Source of the DNA: Rhodobacter sp.
GTDB lineage: Bacteria > Pseudomonadota > Alphaproteobacteria > Rhodobacterales > Rhodobacteraceae
DNA length: 64,000 bases
Assembly: GCA_020637555.1 (NCBI GenBank)
Contig: JACKKF010000006.1
Coordinates: 1-64,000, forward strand
Direction: 5' to 3'
How positions within the stretch are numbered: the stretch's first letter is position 1; the number at the start of each line of letters is the position of its first letter. Shown piece by piece: positions 1 through 8,601 of the stretch. The notes under the pieces are model-generated. The model saw only the letters and a program-made list of their open reading frames with translations. It was not told the DNA's origin and ran no database searches. The position numbers were made by a program, and so were the translations under genes.

Positions 1-545
1 CCGAGGCCGTGGCGAAATACGCCGAGGTCGCCGCCATCCTTGCCCCGCGCTGCGATCTGATCGCCGGGGAAACCGTTGCGTCGGTCGCCCATGCCCGCGC
101 GGTGATCGCAGGTGTGCATCAGGGCGCGCCCGGCAAGACCCTGTGGCTGTCCGTGACCGTGGACGACCGCGACGGCACGCAGCTGCGCTCGGGCGAACCG
201 CTGGCCGCCCTTGAGCCGCTGGTGGCGCAGGTGGATGCCGTCCTGGCCAATTGTTCCGCCCCCGAGGCCATGGACCAGGCCATGCCGGTGCTGGCGGGCT
301 TTGGCAGGCCCTTTGGCGCCTATGCCAACGGGTTCCGGCAGATCACCTCGGATTTCCTCAAGGACAACCCGACCGTGGACATGCTGTCGAACCGGCCCGA
401 GATGACACCGGACCGCTACGCCGATTTCGCCATGGGCTGGATCGCCCGGGGCGCCACCCTGGTGGGCGGCTGCTGCGAGACCGGGCCCGACCATATTGCC
501 GCCATCGCCCACCGCCTGCGCGCGGCCGGCTATCCCATCGCCTGA
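1..545 (+). CDS. Homocysteine S-methyltransferase family protein, 5' end missing
   Basis: The reading frame is open to the left edge, so the N-terminus lies outside the window; about 180 C-terminal residues are present. The zinc ligands of the family can be seen: a Cys in NCSAPEA and the paired Cys in GGCCETGPDHI. The family moves a methyl group from a donor such as betaine or S-methylmethionine to homocysteine through a zinc-bound thiolate. The dehydrogenase that follows starts 11 bases after the stop, so the two are probably cotranscribed. With the MttB-like gene further on, this suggests breakdown of methylated amines, with methyl groups feeding the methionine or C1 pool. The exact donor cannot be told from the fragment. 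Confidence 0.85.
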   Translation, partial: EAVAKYAEVAAILAPRCDLIAGETVASVAHARAVIAGVHQGAPGKTLWLSVTVDDRDGTQLRSGEPLAALEPLVAQVDAVLANCSAPEAMDQAMPVLAGFGRPFGAYANGFRQITSDFLKDNPTVDMLSNRPEMTPDRYADFAMGWIARGATLVGGCCETGPDHIAAIAHRLRAAGYPIA

Positions 546-555
546 GGTATCGTCC

Positions 556-2976
556 ATGACCCTGCCCACCCATGCCCGCGTTGTGATCATCGGCGGCGGC
601 ATTTCCGGTTGTTCGGTCGCCTACCACCTGGCCCGGGCGGGCTGGACCGACATCGTTCTGCTGGAACGCAAGCAACTGACCTGTGGCACCACCTGGCACG
701 CGGCCGGGCTGATCGGCCAGTTGCGCGGATCGCTCAACATGACGCGGCTCGCAAAATATTCCGCCGATCTCTATGTCCGGCTCGAGGCCGAGACCGGCAT
801 CGCCACCGGGATGCGGCAGAACGGGTCGATCAGCGTCGCCCTGACCGAGGCCCGCAAGGAGGAGCTCTATCGCCAGGCCGCGCTGGCCCGGGCCTTTGAC
901 GTCGCGGTTCACGAAATCAGCCCGGCCGAGGTCAAGGCCATGTATCCCCATCTGAACGTGGGCGATGTGGTGGGCGCGGTGCATCTGCCGCTCGATGGTC
1001 AGTGCGACCCGGCGAATATCGCGATGGCCCTGGCCAGGGGCGCGCGGATGATGGGGGCGCAGCTTCACGAGGGCGTCAAGGTCACGCGCGTTCTCGATGA
1101 CGGCAAGCGCGTCACGGGCGTGCAGGTGGACACCGGCGCGGTGATCGCCTGCGAGCATGTCGTGAACTGCGGTGGCATGTGGGGCCGCGATCTGGCCGCT
1201 CAATCGGGGGTCACGCTGCCCCTGCACGCGGCGGAACATTTCTACCTGCTGACCGAACCGGTCGAAGGGCTGGGCCGCCTGCCGGTGCTGCGGGTGCCCG
1301 ACGAATGCGCCTATTACAAGGAAGACGCGGGCAAGATGATGCTGGGCGCGTTCGAGCCAAAGGCGAAACCCTGGGGCATGGCCGGCATCCCCGAGGATTT
1401 CTGCTTTGACAGCCTGCCCGAGGATTTCGACCATTTCGAGCCGATCCTGGCGGCGGCGATGAACCGGATGCCGCTGTTTCAGACGGCCGGGATCCACACG
1501 TTCTTCAACGGGCCGGAAAGCTTCACCCCGGATGATCGCTATTATCTGGGCCCGGCGCCGGAACTGGGGAATTACTGGATCGCGGCGGGCTACAATTCGG
1601 TCGGGATCGTGTCGTCCGGCGGTGCGGGCATGGCACTGAGCCACTGGATGACCGAGGGTGACCCCCCCTTTGATCTGTGGGAGGTGGATATCCGCCGCGC
1701 CCAGCCCTTCCAGCGCAATCGTCGCTACCTGAAAGAGCGCGTGACCGAAACGCTGGGGCTGCTCTACGCCGATCATTATCCTTATCGGCAGGTCGAAACC
1801 GCGCGGGGCGTGCGCCGGTCGCCACTGCATGAGCATCTGAAGGCGCGGGGGGCCGTGTTTGGCGAGGTCGCGGGATGGGAACGCGCGAACTGGTTCGCCA
1901 ACCCGGGGCAGGAGCGTGCGTATCGCTATGGCTGGGGGCCGCAGAACTGGTTTGACAACCAGAGGGCCGAGCATACCGCCGTGCGGCAGGGCGTGGGGCT
2001 TTTCGACATGACCTCGTTCGGAAAGATCCGGGTCGAGGGGCCGGGGGCCTGCGCCTTTCTGCAACGGGTCTGCGCGAATGATGTGGACGTCGAGGCCGGG
2101 CGGATCGTCTATACGCAGATGCTGAACGCGCGCGGCGGGATCGAAAGCGATCTGACGGTCACGCGGCTGGGCGAGACGGTGTTCCTGCTGGTGGTGCCCG
2201 GTGCGACCGTGCGGCGCGATCTGGCCTGGCTGCGCAAGCATCTGGGCGATGACTTTGCGGTCATCACCGATGTCACGGCGGGCGAGGCCGTCCTGTGCCT
2301 GATGGGGCCCGGGGCGCGTGACGCGCTGGCCCGCGTCAGCCCCGACGCGCTGGACAACGCCGCCTTTCCCTATGGCACGGCGAAAGAGATCGAGGTCGGG
2401 ATGGGACTGATCCGCGCCCACAGGGTCAGCTATGTGGGCGAACTGGGCTGGGAACTTTACGCCAGCACCGATCAGGCCGCGCATGTGTTCGAAAGCCTGA
2501 TCGAGGCCGCTCCCGAGATCGCGCTCTGCGGGCTGCACACGCTGGATTCGTGCCGGATCGAGAAGGGGTTCCGCCACTGGGGCCATGACATCACCGACGA
2601 GGATCATGTGCTGGAGGCTGGTCTGGGCTTTGCGGTGAAGACCGCCAAGGGCGATTTCATCGGCCGGGACGCGGTGCTGCGCAAGCGTGAGGCGGGGCTG
2701 CGGCGGCGGATGGTGCAGTTCCTGCTGACCGATCCGGCCGCCATGGCCTATCACAATGAACCGATCTGGCGCGACGGGCGGATCGTGGGAACCGTGACCA
2801 GCGGCAATTACGGGCATCATCTGGGGGGATCGGTGGCCATGGGCTATGTGCCCTGCGCCCCGGACGAGGATGTGCTGGCCGGGGTTTACGAGATCGACGT
2901 GGCGGGGCGGCGGGTGCCGGCAAGGGCGTCCCTGGCGCCGCTCTACGACCCAAAGGCCGCGCGCGTGCGGATGTGA
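556..2976 (+). CDS. Dimethylglycine/sarcosine dehydrogenase-like FAD oxidoreductase with GcvT domain
   Basis: This is an 806-residue protein, the usual length for the dimethylglycine and sarcosine dehydrogenase family. Residues 13-18 (GGGISG) form the Rossmann FAD-binding loop. His48 in TWHAAGL matches the histidine that binds FAD covalently in mitochondrial dimethylglycine dehydrogenase. The second half, from about residue 430, is a GcvT-like folate-binding domain that would capture the formaldehyde released by oxidative N-demethylation as methylene-THF. The ATG at 556 is chosen because it follows the previous stop by 11 bases; an in-frame start at 496 would lie inside the upstream gene. Substrate (dimethylglycine, sarcosine or a related N-methyl amine) is inferred from family and neighbours only. 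Confidence 0.85.
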   Translation: MTLPTHARVVIIGGGISGCSVAYHLARAGWTDIVLLERKQLTCGTTWHAAGLIGQLRGSLNMTRLAKYSADLYVRLEAETGIATGMRQNGSISVALTEARKEELYRQAALARAFDVAVHEISPAEVKAMYPHLNVGDVVGAVHLPLDGQCDPANIAMALARGARMMGAQLHEGVKVTRVLDDGKRVTGVQVDTGAVIACEHVVNCGGMWGRDLAAQSGVTLPLHAAEHFYLLTEPVEGLGRLPVLRVPDECAYYKEDAGKMMLGAFEPKAKPWGMAGIPEDFCFDSLPEDFDHFEPILAAAMNRMPLFQTAGIHTFFNGPESFTPDDRYYLGPAPELGNYWIAAGYNSVGIVSSGGAGMALSHWMTEGDPPFDLWEVDIRRAQPFQRNRRYLKERVTETLGLLYADHYPYRQVETARGVRRSPLHEHLKARGAVFGEVAGWERANWFANPGQERAYRYGWGPQNWFDNQRAEHTAVRQGVGLFDMTSFGKIRVEGPGACAFLQRVCANDVDVEAGRIVYTQMLNARGGIESDLTVTRLGETVFLLVVPGATVRRDLAWLRKHLGDDFAVITDVTAGEAVLCLMGPGARDALARVSPDALDNAAFPYGTAKEIEVGMGLIRAHRVSYVGELGWELYASTDQAAHVFESLIEAAPEIALCGLHTLDSCRIEKGFRHWGHDITDEDHVLEAGLGFAVKTAKGDFIGRDAVLRKREAGLRRRMVQFLLTDPAAMAYHNEPIWRDGRIVGTVTSGNYGHHLGGSVAMGYVPCAPDEDVLAGVYEIDVAGRRVPARASLAPLYDPKAARVRM

Positions 2977-2982
2977 CGGGCG

Positions 2983-3005
2983 CCGGGGGGCTGCTCGCCC
3001 CCCGG
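2983..3005. terminator. GC-rich stem-loop after the dehydrogenase gene
   Basis: A perfect 9-bp inverted repeat (CCGGGGGGC / GCCCCCCGG) with a 5-base loop lies 7 bases after the dehydrogenase stop. No T-run follows. It may act as a weak terminator or as a 3' mRNA-stabilising hairpin, because the MttB-like gene continues on the same strand 110 bases downstream. Confidence 0.4.
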
Positions 3006-3014
3006 ACCCCCTCG

Positions 3015-3077
3015 CCCAAGGGGGTTTTCCACCCCCTTGGGAAACCCCCGAGGATATTTCGGGCACAAAGATGAAGG
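3015..3077 (+). repeat. Dispersed intergenic repeat, subtype 1 (hairpin plus core)
   Basis: A 10-bp perfect stem (CCCAAGGGGG / CCCCCTTGGG, 7-base loop, 3015-3041) is followed by a core at 3045-3077 that starts with a C-run and reads GAGGATATTTCGGGCACAAA before GATGAAGG. Near-identical cores occur on the minus strand at 27852 and 43681, and a variant core occurs at 6894 and 43624. Each has a hairpin on the same side. The end of this copy supplies the GGAG ribosome-binding site of the MttB-like gene. Confidence 0.8.
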
Positions 3078-3086
3078 AGATGCGGG

Positions 3087-4634
3087 ATGTCGGATGATCT
3101 GTGTGCGCCCGCAAGGGCGCGGCGGTCCGGGGGGCGGGCGGCGCGGGTCGCCGTGCGTGCGGCGCCCCTGGAGGAGGGCAAGCGGCCGGTGCGGGCGGGA
3201 TTGCCCGGCGGGCAGTATGCGCCGCTGAGCGAGGCCGCGGTGCAGCGCATTCATCAGGCGGCGCTCGAGGCGCTGGAGGTGATCGGGCTGGCCAATGCGC
3301 CGGCCTCGGGCGTGGAGGCGATGGTCGGCGCGGGGGCGATCCTCGGCGAGGACGGGCGGCTCAGGTATCCGCGCGCGCTGGTCGAGGACATGCTGGCCAA
3401 GGCCGCGCGCGGCATCACCCTGCATGGGCGCGACCCGCGGCATGACCTGCTGCTGGAGGGCACGCGGGTGCATTACGGCACCGCGGGTGCGGCGGTGCAT
3501 GTCGTCGATCCCGAGACCAACGCCTACCGCGATTCCACCGCCCAGGACCTGCATGATGCGGCGCGGCTGGTGCAGCATCTGGACAATGTCCATTTCTTCC
3601 AGCGGATCTGTGTCTGCCGCGATGTCACCGACAATTTCGAGATGGACATCAACACGCTTTATGGCGCGTTGGCCGGGACCATGAAACATGTTGGCACCTC
3701 GTTCAGCGATCCGTCGCATGTTGCGGGGTGCATGGACCTGATCCACATGGTTGCGGGCGGCGAGGAGGCCTGGCGGGCGCGACCCTTTGTCAGCAACTCG
3801 AACTGTTTCGTCGTGCCGCCGATGAAATTCGCCGAGGAAAGCTGCATCACGATGGAGCATTGCATCCGCGCCGGCATGCCGGTGCTGCTGCTTTCGGCCG
3901 GGCAGGCCGGGGCAACCAGCCCCGCGCCCATCGCGGCCTCGATCGTGCAGGCGGTGGCGGAATGCCTGGCGGGCGTGGTCTATGTCAATGCGATCGCCCC
4001 CGGTCATCCGGCGATCTTCGGCACCTGGCCCTTTGTCAGCGACCTGCGCACCGGCGCCATGTCCGGCGGCAGCGCCGAGCAGGCGCTGCTGACCGCCGGG
4101 TGTGCCCAGATGCACCGCTTCTATGGTCTGCCCGGGGGCGCGGCGGCCGGGATCGCCGACAGCAAGGTGCCCGACATGCAAGCCGGGTGGGAGCAGGCGA
4201 TTTCCAACACCCTCGCCGGGCTTGCGGGCCTGAACATGGTGTATGAAGCCGTGGGGATGCACGCCTCGCTTCTGGGGTTCAGCTTTGAAAGCCTGACGCT
4301 GGGCGACGATATCCTGGGCCAGGCCCTGCGCTGCGTGCGGGGCATCGACGTGACCGAGGACAGCCTGTCCATCGAGGTGATGAAAGAGGTCTGCCTGACC
4401 GGCCCCGGGCATTACCTGGGCGCGGACCAGACGCTGAAACTGATGCAGACTGAATATGTCTATCCGACGCTGGGCAACCGGATGAGCCCCAAGGAATGGG
4501 TCGAGGCCGCCAGGCCCGACCTGCTGACAGCCGCCCGGCGCCGCACCCGGGACATTCTGGACCGGGCGCCCTGCCAGGTCAGCCCCGACATCGACCGCGC
4601 GGTGCGCGATCGCTTTGCGATCCGGTTTCGCTGA
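3087..4634 (+). CDS. MttB-family (non-pyrrolysine) trimethylamine/quaternary-amine methyltransferase
   Basis: A 515-residue protein of the MttB superfamily (COG5598). These TIM-barrel enzymes move a methyl group from a tri- or quaternary amine to a corrinoid protein. The frame reads through without an amber codon, so this is the non-pyrrolysine branch, whose characterised members act on quaternary amines such as glycine betaine. Recognisable conserved parts include the glycine/alanine-rich stretch AGQAGATSPAP and the C-terminal segment GPGHYLGADQTLKLM. The first 45 or so residues are basic and low in complexity, so the true start could be later. No corrinoid protein gene is next to it in the window. 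Its neighbours suggest methylamine breakdown; the substrate is not known. Confidence 0.85.
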   Translation: MSDDLCAPARARRSGGRAARVAVRAAPLEEGKRPVRAGLPGGQYAPLSEAAVQRIHQAALEALEVIGLANAPASGVEAMVGAGAILGEDGRLRYPRALVEDMLAKAARGITLHGRDPRHDLLLEGTRVHYGTAGAAVHVVDPETNAYRDSTAQDLHDAARLVQHLDNVHFFQRICVCRDVTDNFEMDINTLYGALAGTMKHVGTSFSDPSHVAGCMDLIHMVAGGEEAWRARPFVSNSNCFVVPPMKFAEESCITMEHCIRAGMPVLLLSAGQAGATSPAPIAASIVQAVAECLAGVVYVNAIAPGHPAIFGTWPFVSDLRTGAMSGGSAEQALLTAGCAQMHRFYGLPGGAAAGIADSKVPDMQAGWEQAISNTLAGLAGLNMVYEAVGMHASLLGFSFESLTLGDDILGQALRCVRGIDVTEDSLSIEVMKEVCLTGPGHYLGADQTLKLMQTEYVYPTLGNRMSPKEWVEAARPDLLTAARRRTRDILDRAPCQVSPDIDRAVRDRFAIRFR

Positions 4635-4643
4635 CAGACCGAG

Positions 4644-4673
4644 GGCGCGCGCCGCGACTGGCCGGCGCGCGCC
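4644..4673. terminator. Bidirectional terminator-like hairpin between convergent genes
   Basis: A perfect 11-bp stem (GGCGCGCGCCG / CGGCGCGCGCC) with an 8-base loop fills the short gap between the MttB-like gene and the convergent stress-protein gene. No clear T-run is present on either side. Confidence 0.55.
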
Positions 4674-4688
4674 GCCTTCAGCGCGCCC

Positions 4689-5093
4689 TCAGCGCGAGAT
4701 CAGCACCGAGCATTGAGCGTGGCGCACGACGCGCGCGGCGGTCGAGCCGATGAAATAGTCGCTCAACCCCGGACGGTGCGAGGCGATCATGATCAGGTCG
4801 GCGTCGTTGTCCTCGGCGCATTGCAGGATCTGGCTGGCCGCGGCACCGGTGCGGATCTCGTTCACCAGATTGGCGCCTTCGGCCATGACGCCCAGCTCGA
4901 CCTTGGCCTCGGCCTGGCGGCGATCGTTCAGGTCACGGGGCAATTCGGCGGCGATATAGCTGGGCACGTCTTCCAGAACGTGCAGCAGGCGGATGACACC
5001 CCCCGCATCGACCAGGGCCTGGGCCTTTTCGATCAGGGCCTTGCCCGCATCGCCATGGCTGAGGTCGACGGCAACGATGATATGTTTGTACAT
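4689..5093 (-). CDS. Universal stress protein, UspA family
   Basis: A 134-residue single-domain Usp protein. It opens with the usual beta strand and acidic residue (HIIVAVDLSHG). Near the C-terminus it has the nucleotide-binding pattern of the ATP-binding Usp class: SHRPGLSDYFIGSTAARVV, a glycine-rich loop followed by Ser/Thr. Such proteins act as cytoplasmic dimers in stress and growth arrest, with no single known reaction. It is transcribed alone, convergent with the MttB-like gene, and its start at 5093 has a purine-rich stretch just upstream. Confidence 0.9.
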   Translation of the reverse strand: MYKHIIVAVDLSHGDAGKALIEKAQALVDAGGVIRLLHVLEDVPSYIAAELPRDLNDRRQAEAKVELGVMAEGANLVNEIRTGAAASQILQCAEDNDADLIMIASHRPGLSDYFIGSTAARVVRHAQCSVLISR

Positions 5094-5160
5094 GCTGTTT
5101 CTCCATGTTCGCGTGTGGTTCGGGGTTACTGCGCGCGCGCGCGCCCCGCGTTGATCTGCG

Positions 5161-5769
5161 TCAATCCGGCGCAGCGCGGCGCATCAGACGTGCCACCAGC
5201 ACGATCAGCACCCCCATCAGGGCAAAGACCACCACCAGTCCGGCGATGTTCATCGCGATCCGGGCGGCGCCGAAACGGCCGACATCCAGGAAGAAATAGG
5301 GATAGTCGCCCTCGAATCCGCCACGGATCAGCGCATAGACGCAATAGCCCAGCGGCCAGAGCAGCCAGTAGGGCAGTTGCCCCCATCGCAGCGCCTTGCC
5401 GCCCCAGATCATCCACCACAGCGCCGTGCCGACAGGCACCAGCGTGTGATAGCCCAGATCCGTCCACCAGTCCCAGCCGGGCAGCGGCGTGTCGGGTGCC
5501 AGCAGCGCGTGATAGACCGCGCCGACCATGAGGATCGACAGCAGGCAACCGGCCAGTACGCCGTCGCCGGGATGGCGGTCCAGCGCGATCAGGGCCATGA
5601 CCACCCCGACCAGCGCATTGGTCAGGATCGTGAAGAACTTGACCAGGTGCCAGAGCCGCGCGGCCGCGTCCGGATAGGCGGGGTCCTGCGTCAGGATCGC
5701 ATATTGCCCCAGCACCGAGGCCAGGGCGATCGCCGCAACCAGGGCTGCGGCCAGTCTTGCAAGTGACAT
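5161..5769 (-). CDS. Pr6Pr-family integral membrane protein
   Basis: A 202-residue protein with about six hydrophobic segments. The pattern of short motifs (FFTILTNALVG, a YHTLVPVGTALWW stretch and WPLGYCVYALIRG followed by YPYFFLD) fits the Pr6Pr membrane family, whose role is unknown. An upstream in-frame start would add 47 residues with no hydrophobic character, so the ATG at 5769, preceded by a GAGAGG ribosome-binding site, is preferred. The gene is divergent from the aldolase gene, with a 188-base gap. Confidence 0.75.
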   Translation of the reverse strand: MSLARLAAALVAAIALASVLGQYAILTQDPAYPDAAARLWHLVKFFTILTNALVGVVMALIALDRHPGDGVLAGCLLSILMVGAVYHALLAPDTPLPGWDWWTDLGYHTLVPVGTALWWMIWGGKALRWGQLPYWLLWPLGYCVYALIRGGFEGDYPYFFLDVGRFGAARIAMNIAGLVVVFALMGVLIVLVARLMRRAAPD

Positions 5770-5957
5770 GACACCTCTCAACGGTTCGGGGCGCCGAGGA
5801 TAGCGCGTTTGCGGGAAAAAACACCCGTTCCCGACGCCTTTTGCCCCGACGGCAAGAAAAACCCGGCCTGTGGGCGCTAACGGCCACACGCCGCCATTGT
5901 CGTGCCCCATTCGCCCGCGTATCCCTGTCGCCAGCAGTCAAACAGAGGGGACCCGCC

Positions 5958-6887
5958 ATGCGCGCCACCAGAACCGTTCAGAAGATCCTGGCCAATTACG
6001 AGGGCGAGACCCCCGGCGTGAAGGCCAACCTGGCCCGCATCCTGATGGAGGGCAAACTGGGCGGCACCGGCAAGATGATCATCCTGCCCGTCGACCAGGG
6101 GTTCGAACATGGCCCCGCGCGCAGCTTTGCGCCGAACCCGGGCGGGTATGACCCGCATTACCACTATCAACTGGCGATCGATGCCGGGCTGAACGCCTAT
6201 GCCGCGCCGCTCGGTCCGCTCGAGGCCGGTGCCGATACTTTCGCCGGGCAGATCCCGACGATCCTCAAGGTCAACTCGGCCAACTCGCTGATGTCGGACA
6301 CCGCGGGCAAGAACCAGGCCATCACCGCCTCGGTCGATGACGCGCTGCGCATCGGCGCCTCGGCCATCGGTTTCACGGTCTACCCGGGCTCGGATTGCGC
6401 GCTCGACATGTTCGAAGAGATCGTCGAAATGCGCAAGGAGGCCGCGGCCAAGGGGATCGCCACGGTGATCTGGTCCTATCCCCGCGGCGAGGGCATCTCC
6501 AAGGACGGCGAAACGGCGATCGACGTTGCGGCCTATGCCGCGCATATCGCGGCGCTGCTGGGCGCGCATATCATCAAGATCAAGCTGTCCACCGACCACA
6601 TCATGCAGCCTGAGGCGAAGAAGGTCTACGACAAGGAACAGATCGACATTTCCACCCTGTCGGCGCGCGTGAAGCACTGCGTGCAATCGTCGTTCAACGG
6701 CCGCCGGCTGATCGTCTTCTCGGGCGGCGCGGCCAAGGGGACGGACGCGGTCTATGACGATGCGCGCGCGATTCGCGACGGCGGCGGCAATGGCTCGATC
6801 ATCGGGCGCAACAGCTTCCAGCGGTCGCGCGAGGACGCGCTTGCCATGCTGGGCAAGCTTGTGGACATCTACAAGGGCAAGGCCTGA
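5958..6887 (+). CDS. Class I fructose-bisphosphate aldolase (DhnA/FbaB type)
   Basis: A 309-residue TIM-barrel aldolase of the archaeal-type class I (DhnA) family. This family cleaves fructose 1,6-bisphosphate into dihydroxyacetone phosphate and glyceraldehyde 3-phosphate through a lysine Schiff base. The motif IIKIKLSTDH places the likely catalytic lysine at 207 or 209. The N-terminal ILPVDQGFEHGP and the phosphate-binding VFSGGAAKG and GSIIGRNSFQR also fit. The ATG at 5958 is chosen over an earlier in-frame start at 5841, which would lie in the divergent promoter region; AGAGGGG lies just upstream. Confidence 0.9.
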   Translation: MRATRTVQKILANYEGETPGVKANLARILMEGKLGGTGKMIILPVDQGFEHGPARSFAPNPGGYDPHYHYQLAIDAGLNAYAAPLGPLEAGADTFAGQIPTILKVNSANSLMSDTAGKNQAITASVDDALRIGASAIGFTVYPGSDCALDMFEEIVEMRKEAAAKGIATVIWSYPRGEGISKDGETAIDVAAYAAHIAALLGAHIIKIKLSTDHIMQPEAKKVYDKEQIDISTLSARVKHCVQSSFNGRRLIVFSGGAAKGTDAVYDDARAIRDGGGNGSIIGRNSFQRSREDALAMLGKLVDIYKGKA

Positions 6888-6893
6888 CCGACC

Positions 6894-6951
6894 CCATCAT
6901 CTTGTCCCAAATACGCACGGGGATTTTCAAGGGGGGCGTGCCCCCCTTGAA
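6894..6951 (-). repeat. Dispersed intergenic repeat, subtype 2
   Basis: Read on the minus strand, a perfect 12-bp stem (TTCAAGGGGGGC and its complement, 6926-6951) is followed by a core containing GTGCGTATTTGGGACAAG. The element starts 6 bases after the aldolase stop. The same core occurs on the plus strand at 43624-43654 after pheT. The long stem could also end aldolase transcription. A second GC-rich inverted repeat (CGGGGGC / GCCCCCG) follows near 6961. Confidence 0.8.
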
Positions 6952-7028
6952 GCGGGGGTGCGGGGGCGGCAGCCCCCGCCGCCGCCTCACCATTGGCGCG
7001 ACCAGCCGGATCGGCTAGTCTTGGCGCC

Positions 7029-7901
7029 ATGACCATCGCTCTCGACTGGCACTTGTCCCGGGCCTTGCTGGAATGGCAGGCCGAACTCGGCGTGACGGAC
7101 GCGATCCTCGCCGAGCCGGTGGATCGCTTCGCCGCGTTCAAAGCCCTGAAAGACCAGCGCGCCCGTCCCGATGCCGCAAGCCAGCCCGCACCGGGGGCCG
7201 TCCGGCGGGTCGCGACGCCTGCCGATCTGCCCCCCGGCGCTGGCCGCGGCGCTGGTCCAGGCGCTGGCCCCGACCTTGGCCGCGACTCTGGCCCCGACCC
7301 GGTTGCCGAAGCGGCCCGCGCCGCGCAATTGGCGGCCGGTCTCGATGACCTGGCGCAGGCCCTTGCCGATTTCGCGCATTGTCCGCTCAAACTGGGGGCG
7401 CGCTCCTGCGTCTTTGCCGATGGCGACCCGCGCGCGCGGGTGATGATCGTGGGCGAGGGGCCTGGCGCCGACGAGGATCGCCAGGGGCTGCCCTTCGTCG
7501 GGCGCGCGGGCCAGTTGCTGGACCGCATGTTTGCCGCCATCGGCCTGTCACGGCGCAGCCCCGATGCGGAAAGCGCGCTCTACATCACCAACACCGTGCC
7601 CTGGCGACCGCCCGGCAACCGCGAGCCTACGCCCGAGGAACTGGCCATGCTGAAGCCCTTCCTCATGCGCCACATCGAACTGGCCCGGCCCGATGTGCTG
7701 GTCGCCATGGGCAATGTTGCGTGCGACGCGCTGCTGGGCCGGCGCGGCATCCTGAAGCTGCGCGGCACCTGGGCCGAATCGCAGGGCTTGCCGGTGCTGC
7801 CGATGATGCATCCCGCCTATCTGCTCAGAAACCCCGAGGCCAAGCGCGAGGCCTGGGCGGATCTTCTGTCCCTCAAGGCGCGGCTGAAAGCGGGCGGATG
7901 A
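7029..7901 (+). CDS. Uracil-DNA glycosylase, family 4-like
   Basis: A 290-residue protein. Residues 142-150 (GEGPGADED) and 261-266 (HPAYLL) are the two active-site motifs of family 4 uracil-DNA glycosylases, which remove uracil from DNA to start base excision repair. The four cysteines that hold the 4Fe-4S cluster in well-studied members are not all present: CPLKLGARSC has a different spacing, and the usual Cys before RPP is Trp (VPWRPPGNR). This looks like a known alphaproteobacterial variant. Residues about 75-100 are a Gly/Pro/Ala-rich linker. The ATG at 7029 is used; a 12-residue longer form is possible. Confidence 0.85.
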   Translation: MTIALDWHLSRALLEWQAELGVTDAILAEPVDRFAAFKALKDQRARPDAASQPAPGAVRRVATPADLPPGAGRGAGPGAGPDLGRDSGPDPVAEAARAAQLAAGLDDLAQALADFAHCPLKLGARSCVFADGDPRARVMIVGEGPGADEDRQGLPFVGRAGQLLDRMFAAIGLSRRSPDAESALYITNTVPWRPPGNREPTPEELAMLKPFLMRHIELARPDVLVAMGNVACDALLGRRGILKLRGTWAESQGLPVLPMMHPAYLLRNPEAKREAWADLLSLKARLKAGG

Positions 7902-7977
7902 CGGCCGCGCGATTTGCCGCATGGCCGCGTCCGGCAGGGGCGGCGATCTTCTGCGCGTTGTTCACACGGGGGCCGGC

Positions 7978-8520
7978 ATGAGCCGCATCGACGAAACCAA
8001 ACCCTTCATCCCGGTCGGGATCGCCGTGCTGACGGTCTCGGACACCCGGTCGCTGGCCGAGGACCGGTCTGGCGACGTGCTGGTTGCCCGCATCGCCGAG
8101 GCCGGGCACAGGCTGGCCGCGCGCATGATCCTGCCCGATGAGCGCAGGCAGATCGCCGACCAGCTCAGGGCCTGGACGCTGGACCCGGCGATTGACGTGA
8201 TCCTCAGCACCGGCGGCACGGGGTTGACCGGCCGCGACGTCACGGTCGAGGCCCACCGCGATGTCTACGAAAAGGAAATCGAGGCGTTCGCCACCGTCTT
8301 CACCCTGGTGTCGATGCAGAAGATCGGCACCTCGGCGGTGCAGAGCCGGGCCACCGGGGGCGTTGCCAATGGCACCTATCTGTTTGCCCTGCCGGGCTCG
8401 CCGGGCGCGTGCAAGGATGCCTGGGACGAAATCCTGAAGTATCAGCTCGATTTTCGGCATCGACCGTGCAATTTCGTCGAAATCATGCCCCGTCTGGACG
8501 AACATCTGCGACGGAAATAG
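7978..8520 (+). CDS. moaB: Molybdenum cofactor biosynthesis protein B
   Basis: A 180-residue MoaB/MogA-fold protein. It shows TVSDTRSLAEDRSGD near the N-terminus, the molybdopterin-binding STGGTGLTGRDVT and a C-terminal ALPGSPGACKDAWDEIL. Such proteins adenylylate molybdopterin before molybdenum is inserted, although the role of MoaB next to MogA differs between species. The ATG at 7978 begins a typical MoaB N-terminus; an in-frame start at 7921 would add 19 residues unlike the family. The gene follows the glycosylase on the same strand by 76 bases and may share its transcript. Confidence 0.92.
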   Translation: MSRIDETKPFIPVGIAVLTVSDTRSLAEDRSGDVLVARIAEAGHRLAARMILPDERRQIADQLRAWTLDPAIDVILSTGGTGLTGRDVTVEAHRDVYEKEIEAFATVFTLVSMQKIGTSAVQSRATGGVANGTYLFALPGSPGACKDAWDEILKYQLDFRHRPCNFVEIMPRLDEHLRRK

Positions 8521-8601
8521 CACGCGCTGGCGTGCAAGACTTGCGCGGGCCTCTGTCTCTCGCCATCTCTATGCGACCGTCACGCGGAAAAAGGGCCGTC
8601 G

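Noticed and set aside
358..3114. A 918-codon open frame on the minus strand
   Set aside because: It lies antisense to the dehydrogenase gene, its translation is rich in His, Arg, Pro and Gln, and it has no family motifs; it is a by-product of high GC codon use.
3087..4634. Pyrrolysine-containing MttB
   Set aside because: The frame has no internal TAG codon, so it belongs to the non-pyrrolysine branch.
5841..5957. Longer N-terminus for the class I aldolase
   Set aside because: It would place coding sequence in the divergent control region, and the residues do not match the family start.
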